DNA of 64,000 nucleotides from an uncultured Verrucomicrobiota bacterium (GCA_903848465.1 CAINGK010000122.1:1-64000); one strand, 5' to 3'. Positions 39,855 through 48,151 are shown, numbered from the stretch's first letter. Notes: generated by a model not told the origin, from the sequence alone. Numbers and translations are program-made.

Positions 39855-40631
39855 TCAGACGAGGAAGGAGGTGATGACATAATCTGCGGCCAGCACGATG
39901 ATGCTGGACTGCACGACGGCCCGCGTGGTTGACGCACTGACCGCGCGCGCTCCAGTGGCTGAGCTGCAACGGTGGGCATTAAACCCGTGGTAGGCGCACA
40001 GCGAAATCGTCAGCAGCCCGAAGGTGGCCGCCTTGGTGAAACACTCGCGCACATCCTGGGACTTGATCGCGTGCTCCACGGCGGACCAGTACACGCCCGG
40101 CTCCAGGCCCAGAAGTAGCGAACCCGACAAGCTGCCGCCCCACAAACCCACCACCACAAACAAGGCCGTCTGCATGGGATACACCACCAGCGCCGCGAGC
40201 AGACGCGGGGTGACGAGATAGGCGTGACTGCTCACGCCCATGGTCTCCAATGCGGCGATCTGCTCCGTGTTGCGCTGAATGCCCAGCTCCGCCGCTAGGG
40301 CGGACCCGGCCTGCCCCACCAACATCAGCGCGGCCAGCGCTGGCCCCAGCTCACGCACCAGGCTCAGGGAAACGAGGGCACCTAGCAAACTCTCCGACCC
40401 AAAGCGGTTCAGCACATAGTAGCCCTGTAGGCCCAGCACCAGCCCAGTGAACATGCCCACGATCAGGATCACCGGCAGGCAGCGCACGCCTTGCTCAAAG
40501 CCAGCACGCACCACGCGCCTACCAAGCCGCCGCGCGCCCACTGCGGAACGAAACGCCTGCCCAGTAAAAAGAGCGTAGTCGCCCAGTTCATGAACAATGG
40601 AGAGTGAGTAACGACCTAGGGCGCGCAACAT
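39855..40631 (-). CDS. mlaE: MlaE, permease of the lipid ABC transporter
   Basis: A 258-residue inner-membrane protein of the MlaE family. Typical segments are VIMLIVGMFTG-like LPVILIVGMFTGLVLGLQGY, VSLSLVRELGPALAALMLVGQAGSALAAELG, IQRNTEQIAALETMGVSSHAYLVTPRLLAA and the end VVQSSIIVLAADYVITSFLV. It is the first gene of the operon. An R2/R4-type repeat and about 240 bp of gene-free sequence lie upstream, where the operon promoter should be, but no clear -35/-10 pair is seen. Confidence 0.93.
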   Translation of the reverse strand: MLRALGRYSLSIVHELGDYALFTGQAFRSAVGARRLGRRVVRAGFEQGVRCLPVILIVGMFTGLVLGLQGYYVLNRFGSESLLGALVSLSLVRELGPALAALMLVGQAGSALAAELGIQRNTEQIAALETMGVSSHAYLVTPRLLAALVVYPMQTALFVVVGLWGGSLSGSLLLGLEPGVYWSAVEHAIKSQDVRECFTKAATFGLLTISLCAYHGFNAHRCSSATGARAVSASTTRAVVQSSIIVLAADYVITSFLV

Positions 40632-40719
40632 TCGGTGCGTTGATCTTCACCCACGCACCAGACTTGCGCAACGTCGTAGCGCAAACCACGACAAGATTCT
40701 TTAACTGAAAAACGAGAAT

Positions 40720-40873
40720 GGATGGCCTACTGAACACACGGAATACCCAGAAAGGAACCCTTCCCAGCGTTCTCCGTTCACTAAAGAGGTGGGGCACCAA
40801 ATAAGAGTTTGATTCTGATTTTCCGTCTGTTCCGTTTGTTCCGTAGGCCGTCACCTCCGGTTCTAGGCTCAAC
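40720..40873 (-). repeat. Dispersed repeat family R4, copy A
   Basis: Its reverse complement matches 54800-54945: CCTAGAACCGGA, GGCCTACGGAA, AACGGA, GGAAAATCAGA, a middle ending GTGCCCCA, then TATTCCGTGTGTTCAGTAGGCC. Ends GGCCTACGGAA and TTCCGTGT...TAGGCC form inverted repeats. It lies directly after the stop of the oxidoreductase gene. The ORF crossing it is an artefact. Confidence 0.65.
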
Positions 40874-40875
40874 AC

Positions 40876-42027
40876 TCACAGCTCGCCCACGGGCATCCAC
40901 TTGCGCTGCTCCCAGCTTTGCAGGCCCAGCTCCGCCAGTTGCACGCCTTTGGCACCTTCGCGCAGGGTCCAGGGGAAGGGCGTGTCCAGCACCACGTGTT
41001 TGAGGAATTCCTCCCACTGGATCTTGAACGCGTTGTCGTAGGTCGTGGTGTCGGGTACTTCCTGCCAGCCGCCGAAGAAGTCGATTGGCTGGTCGATGTC
41101 CGGGTTCCACGTCGGGCGCGGCGTGGTGCCGATGCTTTGCACCCAGCATTTGCGCAGTCCTACCACGGCACTGCCGTGCGTGCCGTCCACCTGCATGGTC
41201 AGCAGGTCATCGCGCCGCACGCGCACCGTCCAGGAGCTGTTGAACTGGCAGATCACGCCGCCTTCGCACTCAAAGGTGGCATAGCAGGCGTCATCGCTGG
41301 TGCAGGCGTAGGGCTTGCCGCGCTCGTCGATGCGCTTCGGCACATGCGTGGCCCCGATGCAGCTCACCGCCTTCACCTTGCCAAACAGATTGTCCACCAC
41401 GTAGCGCCAGTGGCAGAGCATATCGACGATGATGCCGCCGCCATCCTCCTTGCGGTAGTTCCATGAGGGCCGCTGCACGGGCTGGTCCCCTTCCTCGCCG
41501 GTGAAGACCCAGTAACCAAACTCGCCGCGCACGCTGAGGATGCGGCCAAAGTAGCCCTGGTCCCGCAGCATGCGGAATTTGCGAATGCCGCTGAGCCACA
41601 GCTTATCCTGCACCACGCCGTTTTTCACGCCCGCGTCTTCACACAGCTTGGCCAGACGCAGCGCCTCGCTCGTCTCCACCGCCGTCGGTTTTTCGCAGTA
41701 GATCGCCTTGCCCGCCTGCACCGCCTTTTCCACAAAACCCGCACGCTGCAAGGTGCCCGAAGCATCAAAGAAGATCGTGTCCTCCTTGTTCGCCAGCGCC
41801 GCATCAATGTCCGTGGTGAACCGCGTCACGCCCGTGCGTTCGGCCAGGGCCTTCAGCTTGTCATGATTCCGCCCCGTGAGAATCGGGTCCGGCATCAGCG
41901 TGAGATCATCGCTCACCTTGAGTCCGCCTTGATCGCGGATCGCCTTGATCGAGCGGATCAGGTGCTGGTTGGTACCCATGCGCCCCGTGACGCCGTTCAT
42001 GATGATGCCGATTCGTTTGGTTTCCAT
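40876..42027 (-). CDS. Gfo/Idh/MocA-family sugar oxidoreductase
   Basis: A 383-residue NAD(P)-dependent oxidoreductase. The N-terminal Rossmann region has RIGIIMNGVTGRMGTNQHLIRSI (a dihydrodipicolinate-reductase-like variant of the usual GxGxxG), then TIFFDASGTLQRAGFVEKAV and the family hallmark GKAIYCEKPTAVETSEALRLA. The C-terminal part (SWNYRKEDGGGIIVDMLCHWRYVVDNL) is the typical substrate domain with EDGGGIIVDMLCH. Substrates are usually sugars or inositols. An isomerase/epimerase gene is upstream on the same strand, supporting a short sugar catabolic operon. Confidence 0.88.
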   Translation of the reverse strand: METKRIGIIMNGVTGRMGTNQHLIRSIKAIRDQGGLKVSDDLTLMPDPILTGRNHDKLKALAERTGVTRFTTDIDAALANKEDTIFFDASGTLQRAGFVEKAVQAGKAIYCEKPTAVETSEALRLAKLCEDAGVKNGVVQDKLWLSGIRKFRMLRDQGYFGRILSVRGEFGYWVFTGEEGDQPVQRPSWNYRKEDGGGIIVDMLCHWRYVVDNLFGKVKAVSCIGATHVPKRIDERGKPYACTSDDACYATFECEGGVICQFNSSWTVRVRRDDLLTMQVDGTHGSAVVGLRKCWVQSIGTTPRPTWNPDIDQPIDFFGGWQEVPDTTTYDNAFKIQWEEFLKHVVLDTPFPWTLREGAKGVQLAELGLQSWEQRKWMPVGEL

Positions 42028-42062
42028 TTGAGTGAAGTTGGGATGTGGGTCGGAGGATTTCC

Positions 42063-42148
42063 AACCACTAATCGGACACTAATCAGACACTAATTTTTGA
42101 ATTCAGAGGCTCGGATATTAGTGTTTCATTAGTGGCCATTAGTGGTTA
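42063..42148. promoter_or_regulatory. CACTAAT triplet facing ATTAGTG triplet (large inverted repeat)
   Basis: AACCACTAATCGGACACTAATCAGACACTAAT is followed, after about 20 bases, by ATTAGTGTTTCATTAGTGGCCATTAGTGGTTAA. Three direct copies of CACTAAT thus face three inverted copies, giving a stem of about 30 bases. It spans the 118-bp gap between the isomerase and the oxidoreductase, and its last bases form the isomerase stop codon TAA. Terminator, attenuator or mobile palindrome are all possible. Confidence 0.6.
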
Positions 42149-42970
42149 AGAATGATGGTCATAAAGCTGGCGATAACGCGCTGCGATTTGATCGAGGAAT
42201 TCCCCCTGATCCATCGCCCACAGACGGTTTGAAAAAATCTCCACCTCGCGATGCCCCGTGAAGCCGGTCGCATCCACCCAGTCGCTGATTTCTCGGATGT
42301 TGATGCAGCCTTCGCCCATGAGACCGCGATCATTCAGCAGGTCGATAGTGGGCGTCCGCCAGTCGCAGATGTGGAAGGCATGCAGGCGTCCGGTTTGACC
42401 TGCGAGATCAATCTGCGCCTTCAGCTCGGGGTCCCACCACACATGGTACACATCCACCGCGATGCCGACTGCTTTGGGCGATCCGAGCGCCTCGCAAATC
42501 TCATGCGCCTGGCGCATCGTGTTCACCGCGCTGCGATCATCCGCATACATCGGGTGCAGCGGCTCGATGGCCAGTTTCACCCCCGCCTGCTCCGCCGCAG
42601 GCAGCACCGCCGCGATGCCCTCGGCGATCTGCTTGCGCGACTCCACCAGCGACTGCCCCGGCACCGCGCCGCACACCAGCACAATGAGCGGAGCGCCAAT
42701 GGCATGCGCCTGCTCGATGGCCTGCAAATTGTCATCAATCGCCGTCTGCCGCCCGGCCGCCGTCGCCGCTGGGAAAAATCCCCCCCGGCACAGGCTCACC
42801 ACCTCCAGCCCCGCGTCCCGCGTCTGCCGTGCCACCGCTCCCAGATCACGCCCTTCCAGCGCCTGCCGCCAGATGGTGATGCCGCTGACGCCCCGCTTGG
42901 GGAACTCCACCAGGCATTCTTCCAGGCTCAGCGGTTTGGTGGTGATGGTGTGGACGCAAAGTCGGCGCAT
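42146..42970 (-). CDS. Sugar phosphate isomerase/epimerase (AP-endonuclease-2 TIM barrel)
   Basis: 274 residues from the ATG of MRRLCVHTITTKPLSLEECL; the 29 extra codons of the track ORF are unsupported. A xylose-isomerase-like TIM barrel with metal-binding type motifs KLAIEPLHPMYADDRSAVN, GIAVDVYHVWWDPELKAQI, LHAFHICDWRTPT, GEGCINIREISDWV and HREVEIFSNRLWAMD. Relatives include IolE/IolI and hydroxypyruvate isomerase; the exact substrate is unclear. It lies upstream of, and probably partly cotranscribed with, the oxidoreductase. Confidence 0.85.
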   Translation of the reverse strand: MRRLCVHTITTKPLSLEECLVEFPKRGVSGITIWRQALEGRDLGAVARQTRDAGLEVVSLCRGGFFPAATAAGRQTAIDDNLQAIEQAHAIGAPLIVLVCGAVPGQSLVESRKQIAEGIAAVLPAAEQAGVKLAIEPLHPMYADDRSAVNTMRQAHEICEALGSPKAVGIAVDVYHVWWDPELKAQIDLAGQTGRLHAFHICDWRTPTIDLLNDRGLMGEGCINIREISDWVDATGFTGHREVEIFSNRLWAMDQGEFLDQIAARYRQLYDHHS

Positions 42971-42996
42971 GCGAGGATTCTGCGCGGCATTGGAGG

Positions 42997-43020
42997 ATTG
43001 GAAAAAGATTTCTTTCCAAT
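42997..43020 (-). promoter_or_regulatory. ATTGGAAA inverted repeat upstream of the isomerase gene
   Basis: ATTGGAAA (42997-43004), 8 bases and TTTCCAAT (43013-43020) form a perfect 8-bp inverted repeat 27 bases before the isomerase start; ATTGGAAAA recurs at 43028. It has the shape of a dimeric repressor operator for the sugar operon. Confidence 0.4.
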
Positions 43021-44168
43021 CACCACCATTGGAAAACCTGATGGTAAGCGCCACCAACGATCAAAAGACGCCCCCAGCCCCTTCGTTTCTCGTTTCCCCA
43101 CCAGGGGGCACAGTTATGGGAAACGAAGGGGGGTGAAATCAACCTATTTCATTGTTAGTCAATAAACTAAATGAAAAACAGAAGGAAACGAAGCACCCTG
43201 TTTTCATGGTGGTACTTGGAACAAGTCGCCCCCTTGGGCAGCCCGCACAAAGTCAAACAGCCCTTGCATTCCGTCAGTCAGGAGTGTATATATCATACAG
43301 TGGTATTAGATAATACCACTTCTTAACCCATGACGCAAGCCTGTGGCAGGTCCCACAGGAGGGGTGAGTGTGTACAGGATTTGTCCTGTCTTCCTTAGTT
43401 GGCCAACAAGGTGATTACCTGTTGGCAGGGCAGCCCCTGTGCCATCAGTAGTCCATGGCGTGACCCGCCCGCCGCCAAGGCCGGTGCGGCCAGGCAGCGC
43501 CAATTCACCACCTGACCTACCCCCACCACGAGTAACCAGGATGGTGCTCCGCCATGTTTCCCATATGGACTGCGGTTGCGCAGTGAGGAACGAACGGAGC
43601 TACCGCTTTCGCCGTGCAGGACGGCTCACGCTCACAATGCCATAACCGAAGGCGGAAACGGTTGGGTGGTCGCAGGCGGGTCAGCATACGAGTGCCACGA
43701 GACGCTCGAAAGCGGCTGCGCGCAGCCGCGCTCGTCTTGCGGCCATCTGCCCCCTGCCCCACCTTCGTTTCCACAAAATGTGCATATAGAGGGGGAAACG
43801 AGAAACAAAGTGCCTCAAAACCCATTTTACCCAGGGAAGACCGCCAACCGGGCGGCAACGGTGGAAACAAACAAGAAACGAAGGAGTCGCCCCGCCAACC
43901 AACCGCCGCGTTCCCTCCAGACTCTTCACCCCACGCCGCAGTCTCCGCCTTGAGCTTCACGAACGCCCCTTGCCCCAGGCGACCCACCCAAGAATGACAC
44001 CTCTCAGGCAGCCCCCCTCATTCGGCATTCGGCATTCGTCTCCCCAGCCTCCCGCACCGCCCCGCAACGCACACGCCCCCAGCTTCTATCGTGGGAAAAA
44101 TCAACGCTGTCAGTCGCGTTACTACATGACAGCCGCCATTCAGATGCTTGTTTTGCGGCGAGGTCGCT
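43021..44168. other. Gene-free region with hairpin run and GAAACGAAG motifs
   Basis: No ORF here is supported. GAAACGAAG-type sequence occurs at least five times on both strands (43081, 43120, 43185, 43763 and 43877), two of them as an 11-bp inverted repeat at 43079/43120. Between 43299 and 43426 four hairpins follow each other. A short AT-rich patch (GTGTATATATCATAC) precedes them. The rest resembles degraded coding sequence. It could be a remnant mobile element, a replication or recombination region, or a structured RNA. Confidence 0.45.
43299..43426. ncRNA. Run of four consecutive hairpins, possible structured RNA or DNA element
   Basis: AGTGGTATTA-GA-TAATACCACT (43299-43320, perfect 10-bp stem), CCTGTGG/CCACAGG (43340-43359), ACAGGA/TCCTGT (43374-43389) and GCCAAC-A-AGGT/ACCT-GTTGGC (43402-43426, one bulge) lie in a row. 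No protein is encoded. I do not recognise a known RNA family; direction of transcription is unknown. Confidence 0.3.
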
Positions 44169-46190
44169 ATGAACACCCCCCAAGTTTTGCAGATCTTCGG
44201 ATTTGTCGTCCCTTTCAAACGGGAAGAAAAGGCAACGGGCTGTCAGCAAGCGCGGACGCTGAACGCCGCCATCGTGGCTAGAATGAGTTTCCTGGGCTTG
44301 CTGCTCCTCATGCTGACTCCACAGCGCGCACCGGGCCAGGAGGTGGCAGCAAGTCAGTTCGCTGCCGCCCCTGCCCGACCTGCCGCAGTGGCCATTTATG
44401 AAAACACGCCAGTGGCGACCGTGCGCCAGCAGGCCGAGCTGGGCCATGTGGTCGCACAGCGGCTGCTAGGCCTGCGCCTGACCCAAGGCACGGGTGTGCA
44501 ACGCAATGCAGCAGAAGGCGTGCAGTGGCTGCGCCGTGCCGCCGAGCAGAGCGATGCCAAAGCCCAGTACGCCCTGGGCCGTGCATACCTCCTCGGCACC
44601 GGCGTGGCGCAGGACACAGCGGCGGGGGTGAAGTGGTATCGACTGGCCGCTGAGCAGGGCAATGCCGACGCCCTCTACGGTTTGGGCCGTTGCTGCGCCC
44701 GTGGCACCGGCATGCCGCAAGACGCCGCAGCAGCGGTGCAGTGGTACCTCAAAGCTGCCGACCATGGCGATGCCAGAGCGCAGATCGCTCTGGGGAATGC
44801 CTTCATGCACGGCAGCGGCGTCGCGCAAGACACAACGGAGGCCCTGCGGTGGTACTTCACCGCCGCCGAGCAAGGCGATCCCGAGGGTGAGGATGCCGTG
44901 GCTCACGCTTACCTCCAAGGCGTGGGCGTATCGCAGAATACCCTCGCCGCATTGAACTGGCACCACAAAGCCGTGGGCCTCAGCCAACGCCTGGAGAACA
45001 ACCCGGCAGAGACCGCCAAGTGGTCCCTCCGCGCCGCTGAGCACGGGGATGTCTTTGCCCAGGTGGATCTGGCCCGCGCCTACTTCCAAGGCGCTGGGGT
45101 GCAGCGGGATGAGGTGGAGGGACTCAAGTGGTTCCAAAAAGCCGCCGAGCGGGGCGCGGTCTGCGCCCAGAATGAACTGGGCTACGCCTACATGCGCGGC
45201 AAGGGCGTGCCGATGGACCCCGTGGAAGGCGTGAAGTGGTATCGCAAAGCCGCCGAGCATGGCGATGCCAATGCGCAGTATGCCCTGGGGGTGGCCTACA
45301 CTCAGGGCGAAGGCGTGCGGCGAGACCCCGTGGAAGCTTTGAAGTGGTACACCCGAGCCATCGATCACGGCACTGGCAGCTCGAAGAACGCCGCTCCAGA
45401 AACCTTGCTCTTGCGATACGCTGACGCCGATAAAGCCAACGCCGGAGCACGCACCGGCCACCACCTCGACAGCAGCGCGGTGGCCCGTGCTCCTGGAGAA
45501 AGCATGCGCTGGCTGCGCAAAGCCGCCGAGAGTGGCGATGCCATGGCGCAATACACGCTCGCCACCGCCTACGCCACCGGCGACAGCACCACCCCAGACG
45601 CCGCCACTGCAGCGCAATGGTACCGCAAAGCGGCAGACCAAAACCACGCGCTGGCGCAGCTTGAGCTAGGTCGCCTCTACTTCTCCGGCGAGGGCGTCCC
45701 CAAGGATGTGGCCCAAGCCGTGAAGTGGACACGCAAGGCGGCGGAGCGCGGCAATGCCCAGGCGCAGGACGAACTCGGCAACTTCCACATGACCGGCCTC
45801 GGCATGGAAAAAGCCCCGGCAGATGGGGCGAAGTGGTACCAGAAAGCGGCGGACCAAAAGTACGCCGAAGGCCAATACCACCTGGGCATCTGCTACCACG
45901 ACGGCGTGGGCCTGACCCAGGACCTCGCAGCCGCCGCGCAGTGGTTCCGCAAAGCCGCCGAGCAGGACCAAGCCAGGGCACAGTACTCGCTGGGCCAGAG
46001 CTACCTGCTGGGAGAAGGCGTGAAGAAAGACGCCGTCGAGGCCCTCCAGTGGTTCCTCCTCGCCGCCGCCCACGACACCCCCGACGCCATCACCCAGGCC
46101 GAACAGATCAAACGCAACCTCACCGCCCCCGAAATCTCCACCGCCGAGTCCCGTGTGGAAAAGTTCCGCGCAGGCCGAGCGAAGAAGTAA
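44169..46190 (+). CDS. Sel1-repeat protein, exported
   Basis: About 673 residues from the ATG of MNTPQVLQIFG, which has GAGG six bases upstream; an ATG at 44283 just before the hydrophobic helix (MSFLGLLLLMLTPQRAPG) is an alternative. About 13 Sel1-like repeats follow the pattern DAxAQYxLGxAYxxGxGVxxDxxEAVKWYRKAAEQG, broken once near residues 410-450 by an irregular segment. Sel1 proteins are alpha-solenoid scaffolds for protein binding, often in envelope or signalling complexes. No enzyme domain is seen. The repeat codons are highly similar, so length variation between strains is likely. Confidence 0.85.
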   Translation: MNTPQVLQIFGFVVPFKREEKATGCQQARTLNAAIVARMSFLGLLLLMLTPQRAPGQEVAASQFAAAPARPAAVAIYENTPVATVRQQAELGHVVAQRLLGLRLTQGTGVQRNAAEGVQWLRRAAEQSDAKAQYALGRAYLLGTGVAQDTAAGVKWYRLAAEQGNADALYGLGRCCARGTGMPQDAAAAVQWYLKAADHGDARAQIALGNAFMHGSGVAQDTTEALRWYFTAAEQGDPEGEDAVAHAYLQGVGVSQNTLAALNWHHKAVGLSQRLENNPAETAKWSLRAAEHGDVFAQVDLARAYFQGAGVQRDEVEGLKWFQKAAERGAVCAQNELGYAYMRGKGVPMDPVEGVKWYRKAAEHGDANAQYALGVAYTQGEGVRRDPVEALKWYTRAIDHGTGSSKNAAPETLLLRYADADKANAGARTGHHLDSSAVARAPGESMRWLRKAAESGDAMAQYTLATAYATGDSTTPDAATAAQWYRKAADQNHALAQLELGRLYFSGEGVPKDVAQAVKWTRKAAERGNAQAQDELGNFHMTGLGMEKAPADGAKWYQKAADQKYAEGQYHLGICYHDGVGLTQDLAAAAQWFRKAAEQDQARAQYSLGQSYLLGEGVKKDAVEALQWFLLAAAHDTPDAITQAEQIKRNLTAPEISTAESRVEKFRAGRAKK

Positions 46191-46205
46191 CACGCGCCAT
46201 CTGAA

Positions 46206-46350
46206 CCGTAGGATAGGTGTGGCGACAGCCATCCCGTCTCCGCGCGCCTGATGACGCCCCATGGCTCGGAGCCTCCCAGAGTCGGGCGGTTTGGGAAACA
46301 GGCTCTGGGTGTTGGAAAAACACAGCGCGCCAAGCGTACCCAACCCACGT
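46206..46350. repeat. Dispersed repeat family R1, copy c
   Basis: CGTAGGATAGGTGTGGCGACAGCC at the left and GTACCCAACCCACG at the right are imperfect inverted repeats. CTCCCAGAGTCGGGCGGTTTGG in the middle matches copy a. It lies between the Sel1 gene and the RAYT region. Confidence 0.65.
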
Positions 46351-46388
46351 CCAGAGTCGCGCTCTGAGAATTGAATGGCGAAGACGCA

Positions 46389-46506
46389 CAGAATGAGAAG
46401 GTGGTATCTCGTGGTGTGACGGCGGAGTCCGCCCGAAAAAATGGCACGGTGGCTTTTCTGCGGGTGCAGGACTGCCTTGCAAGAAGGTGCGGGCAGCATG
46501 CTGGCG
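46389..46506 (+). repeat. Upstream RAYT-flanking repeat (internally deleted derivative)
   Basis: 46389-46435 matches 47412-47458 (inside the RAYT gene) at 46 of 47 bases, including CTCGTGGTGTGACGGCGGAG. 46435-46506 matches 47702-47774 (downstream flank) at nearly all positions, including GCAAGAAGGTGCGGGCAGCATG. The two parts are 243 bases apart downstream but joined here. Hairpins GGCGGA-G-TCCGCC and CTTGCAAG lie within. Confidence 0.75.
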
Positions 46507-46640
46507 GAATGAGTCGTACATAATGCCAGGCATTTAGTTGTTGCGCCCGTGAATTTCCCCGCCACACTCCGCCCCCATGCAGCCCTCTCAATCCTCTGAT
46601 CCCCAGGCGCTCCCGCTCGAAGAACAGCTTGTTGGCGTGA

Positions 46641-47687
46641 ATGCGAAAACGGGGTTCTATCCTGGCGCGCGGTCATGGCAAGGGGCCGCTGGAGTCTTAC
46701 TGCTACCATGTCATGTCGCGCACCTGCGGCGGCGAGGTGTTCTTTGATGATGTGGAAAAAGAGGCGCTGCGCCGGGTGATGTGGCGCATGGCGGAGTTCT
46801 CGGGTCTCAAGGTGGTGACCTACTGTCTCATGAGCAATCATTTCCATCTGCTCGCCGAGGTGCCGCATCGCGGCACATGGTTGCAGCGCTTTGAGGGTGC
46901 GGATGGTGAGGTGAAGCTGCTGGAACACCTGAGCATCCTCTACAGCCGCGCTTACGTGGGCCTTTTGCGCGATGAATTGGCCGACCTACGCGCACGCGGC
47001 ATGGCCGTGCTGGCCGAGCAGCGAGTGGAGGCGCTTAAGAAGCGCTTCTGCGATCTCTCGCTGTTCGTCAAAGAGGTGAAGGAGCGTTTCAGTCGCTGGT
47101 TCAACAAACGGCGCGGAAGGCGTGGCACGCTGTGGATGGACCGCTTTAAAAGTGTGCTGGTCGAAGGCAAGGGTGAACCACTGCGCACGATGGAGGCTTA
47201 CATCGATCTCAATCCCGTGCGCGTTGGGTTGGTCAAAGACCCCAAGGAGTATCGCTGGTGTGGCTATGCGGAGGCACTGGGCGGCAGTCGCCGTGCGCAA
47301 CGTGGTTTGTGCAAAGCACTGGGCAAGCCGGTGGACGGCTGGAAGAGCGCGGACGCAGCAGCGGCGTATCGCTGCCTGCTGCATGCGGAAGGTCGCGAGG
47401 TGAAAGATGGGCAGAATGAGAAAGTGGTATCTCGTGGTGTGACGGCGGAGTCCGCCCGCGCCGTGCTGGCGGAGAAAGGCAAGCTCAGCCCTGCGGAGCT
47501 GGTGCGACTACGCGTACGCTATTTCACCGATGGCGTGGTTCTAGGCAGCAAGGAGTTTGTGGAAGGCATCTTTGACTCGCAACGCGAGCACTTTGGCCCA
47601 AAGCGCAAGCAAGGCGCGCGACGCATGACGGAATCAGACGCGCCGTTCTACACGCTGCGCCATCTGCGGCTTCGACCGCTGGGTTGA
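46641..47687 (+). mobile_element. REP-associated tyrosine transposase (RAYT, Y1/IS200-like)
   Basis: A 348-residue Y1-transposase-fold protein. The metal-binding HUH motif is HFH in CLMSNHFHLLAEV (about residue 65), and the likely catalytic Tyr lies in MEAYIDLNPVRVGLVKDP-KEYRWCGYAEALGG (about 190). MSRTCGGEVFFDDVEKEALRRVMWRM is the N-terminal strand region. RAYTs are usually single-copy relatives of IS200/IS605 transposases that mobilise REP palindromes. The C-terminal 90 residues (QNEKVVSRGVTAESARAVLA) include the sequence shared with the upstream repeat. The ATG at 46641 is the first in frame; a ribosome site is not clear. Confidence 0.8.
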
Positions 47688-47701
47688 CTGACGACAACCC
47701 C

Positions 47702-47774
47702 GAGAAAATGGCACGGTGGATTTTCTGCGGGTGCAAGGACTGCCTTGCAAGAAGGTGCGGGCAGCATGCTGGCG
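47702..47774 (+). repeat. Downstream RAYT-flanking repeat
   Basis: GAGAAAATGGCACGGTGG, TTTTCTGCGGGTGCA and GGACTGCCTTGCAAGAAGGT match the upstream flank at 46435-46506. GCAAGG-ACTG-CCTTGC is a small hairpin. It begins 15 bases after the RAYT stop and marks the 3' boundary of the element. Confidence 0.7.
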
Positions 47775-47858
47775 AGCCTGGATTTATTGAGCGTCTGCTT
47801 AAGCAAAAACTGAAGCAATGCTTGAACTGCTCTACCGATGGCCTCAGAGTCATCTGGA

Positions 47859-48044
47859 ATGAATGTGATGTGTCGCTGGATGATTCTTTTGGGGGGCTGC
47901 CTGCTGCCTGCGTGTGCTGAAACCCGGACGCAGTTGGATGATCTATGGCGTGTCGCCGATCCGATCGGGCACCGGCGCTCACATGCTGAACGTTATTACC
48001 CGTATGAGCGGTCCACGGGTTTGCGTCCGATCAAGGAAGACTGA
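47859..48044 (+). CDS. Possible small lipoprotein
   Basis: A 61-residue ORF from an ATG at 47859 (another at 47868). The start MCRWMILLGGCLLPACAETR resembles a lipoprotein signal with lipobox LLPAC, followed by a short polar tail (RRSHAERYYPYERSTGLRPI). I do not recognise the family, and no ribosome site is clear. It may be a genuine small envelope protein or chance coding in repeat-rich DNA. Confidence 0.35.
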   Translation: MNVMCRWMILLGGCLLPACAETRTQLDDLWRVADPIGHRRSHAERYYPYERSTGLRPIKED

Positions 48045-48151
48045 CGAAAGCGCGGCCTGGAAGGTTGGTGCGGGGCTATATGTGATGAGAGGGGTTGAGA
48101 TATGCCTGTGAAGCGCCGTAAGTATGAGTTCACTGTCCTTGTCCACTCTTC

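Noticed and set aside
40588-40875. 95-residue ORF and its relative at 54766 as a protein family
   Set aside because: Both are translations of the R4 intergenic repeat in opposite orientations, with no start signals.
43439-43997. Overlapping ORFs of 68-156 residues on both strands
   Set aside because: Basic, low-complexity translations without motifs or ribosome sites; treated as non-coding.
44466-45647. 393-residue minus-strand ORF with repeats
   Set aside because: Antisense of the Sel1 repeats; its periodicity mirrors the plus-strand solenoid.
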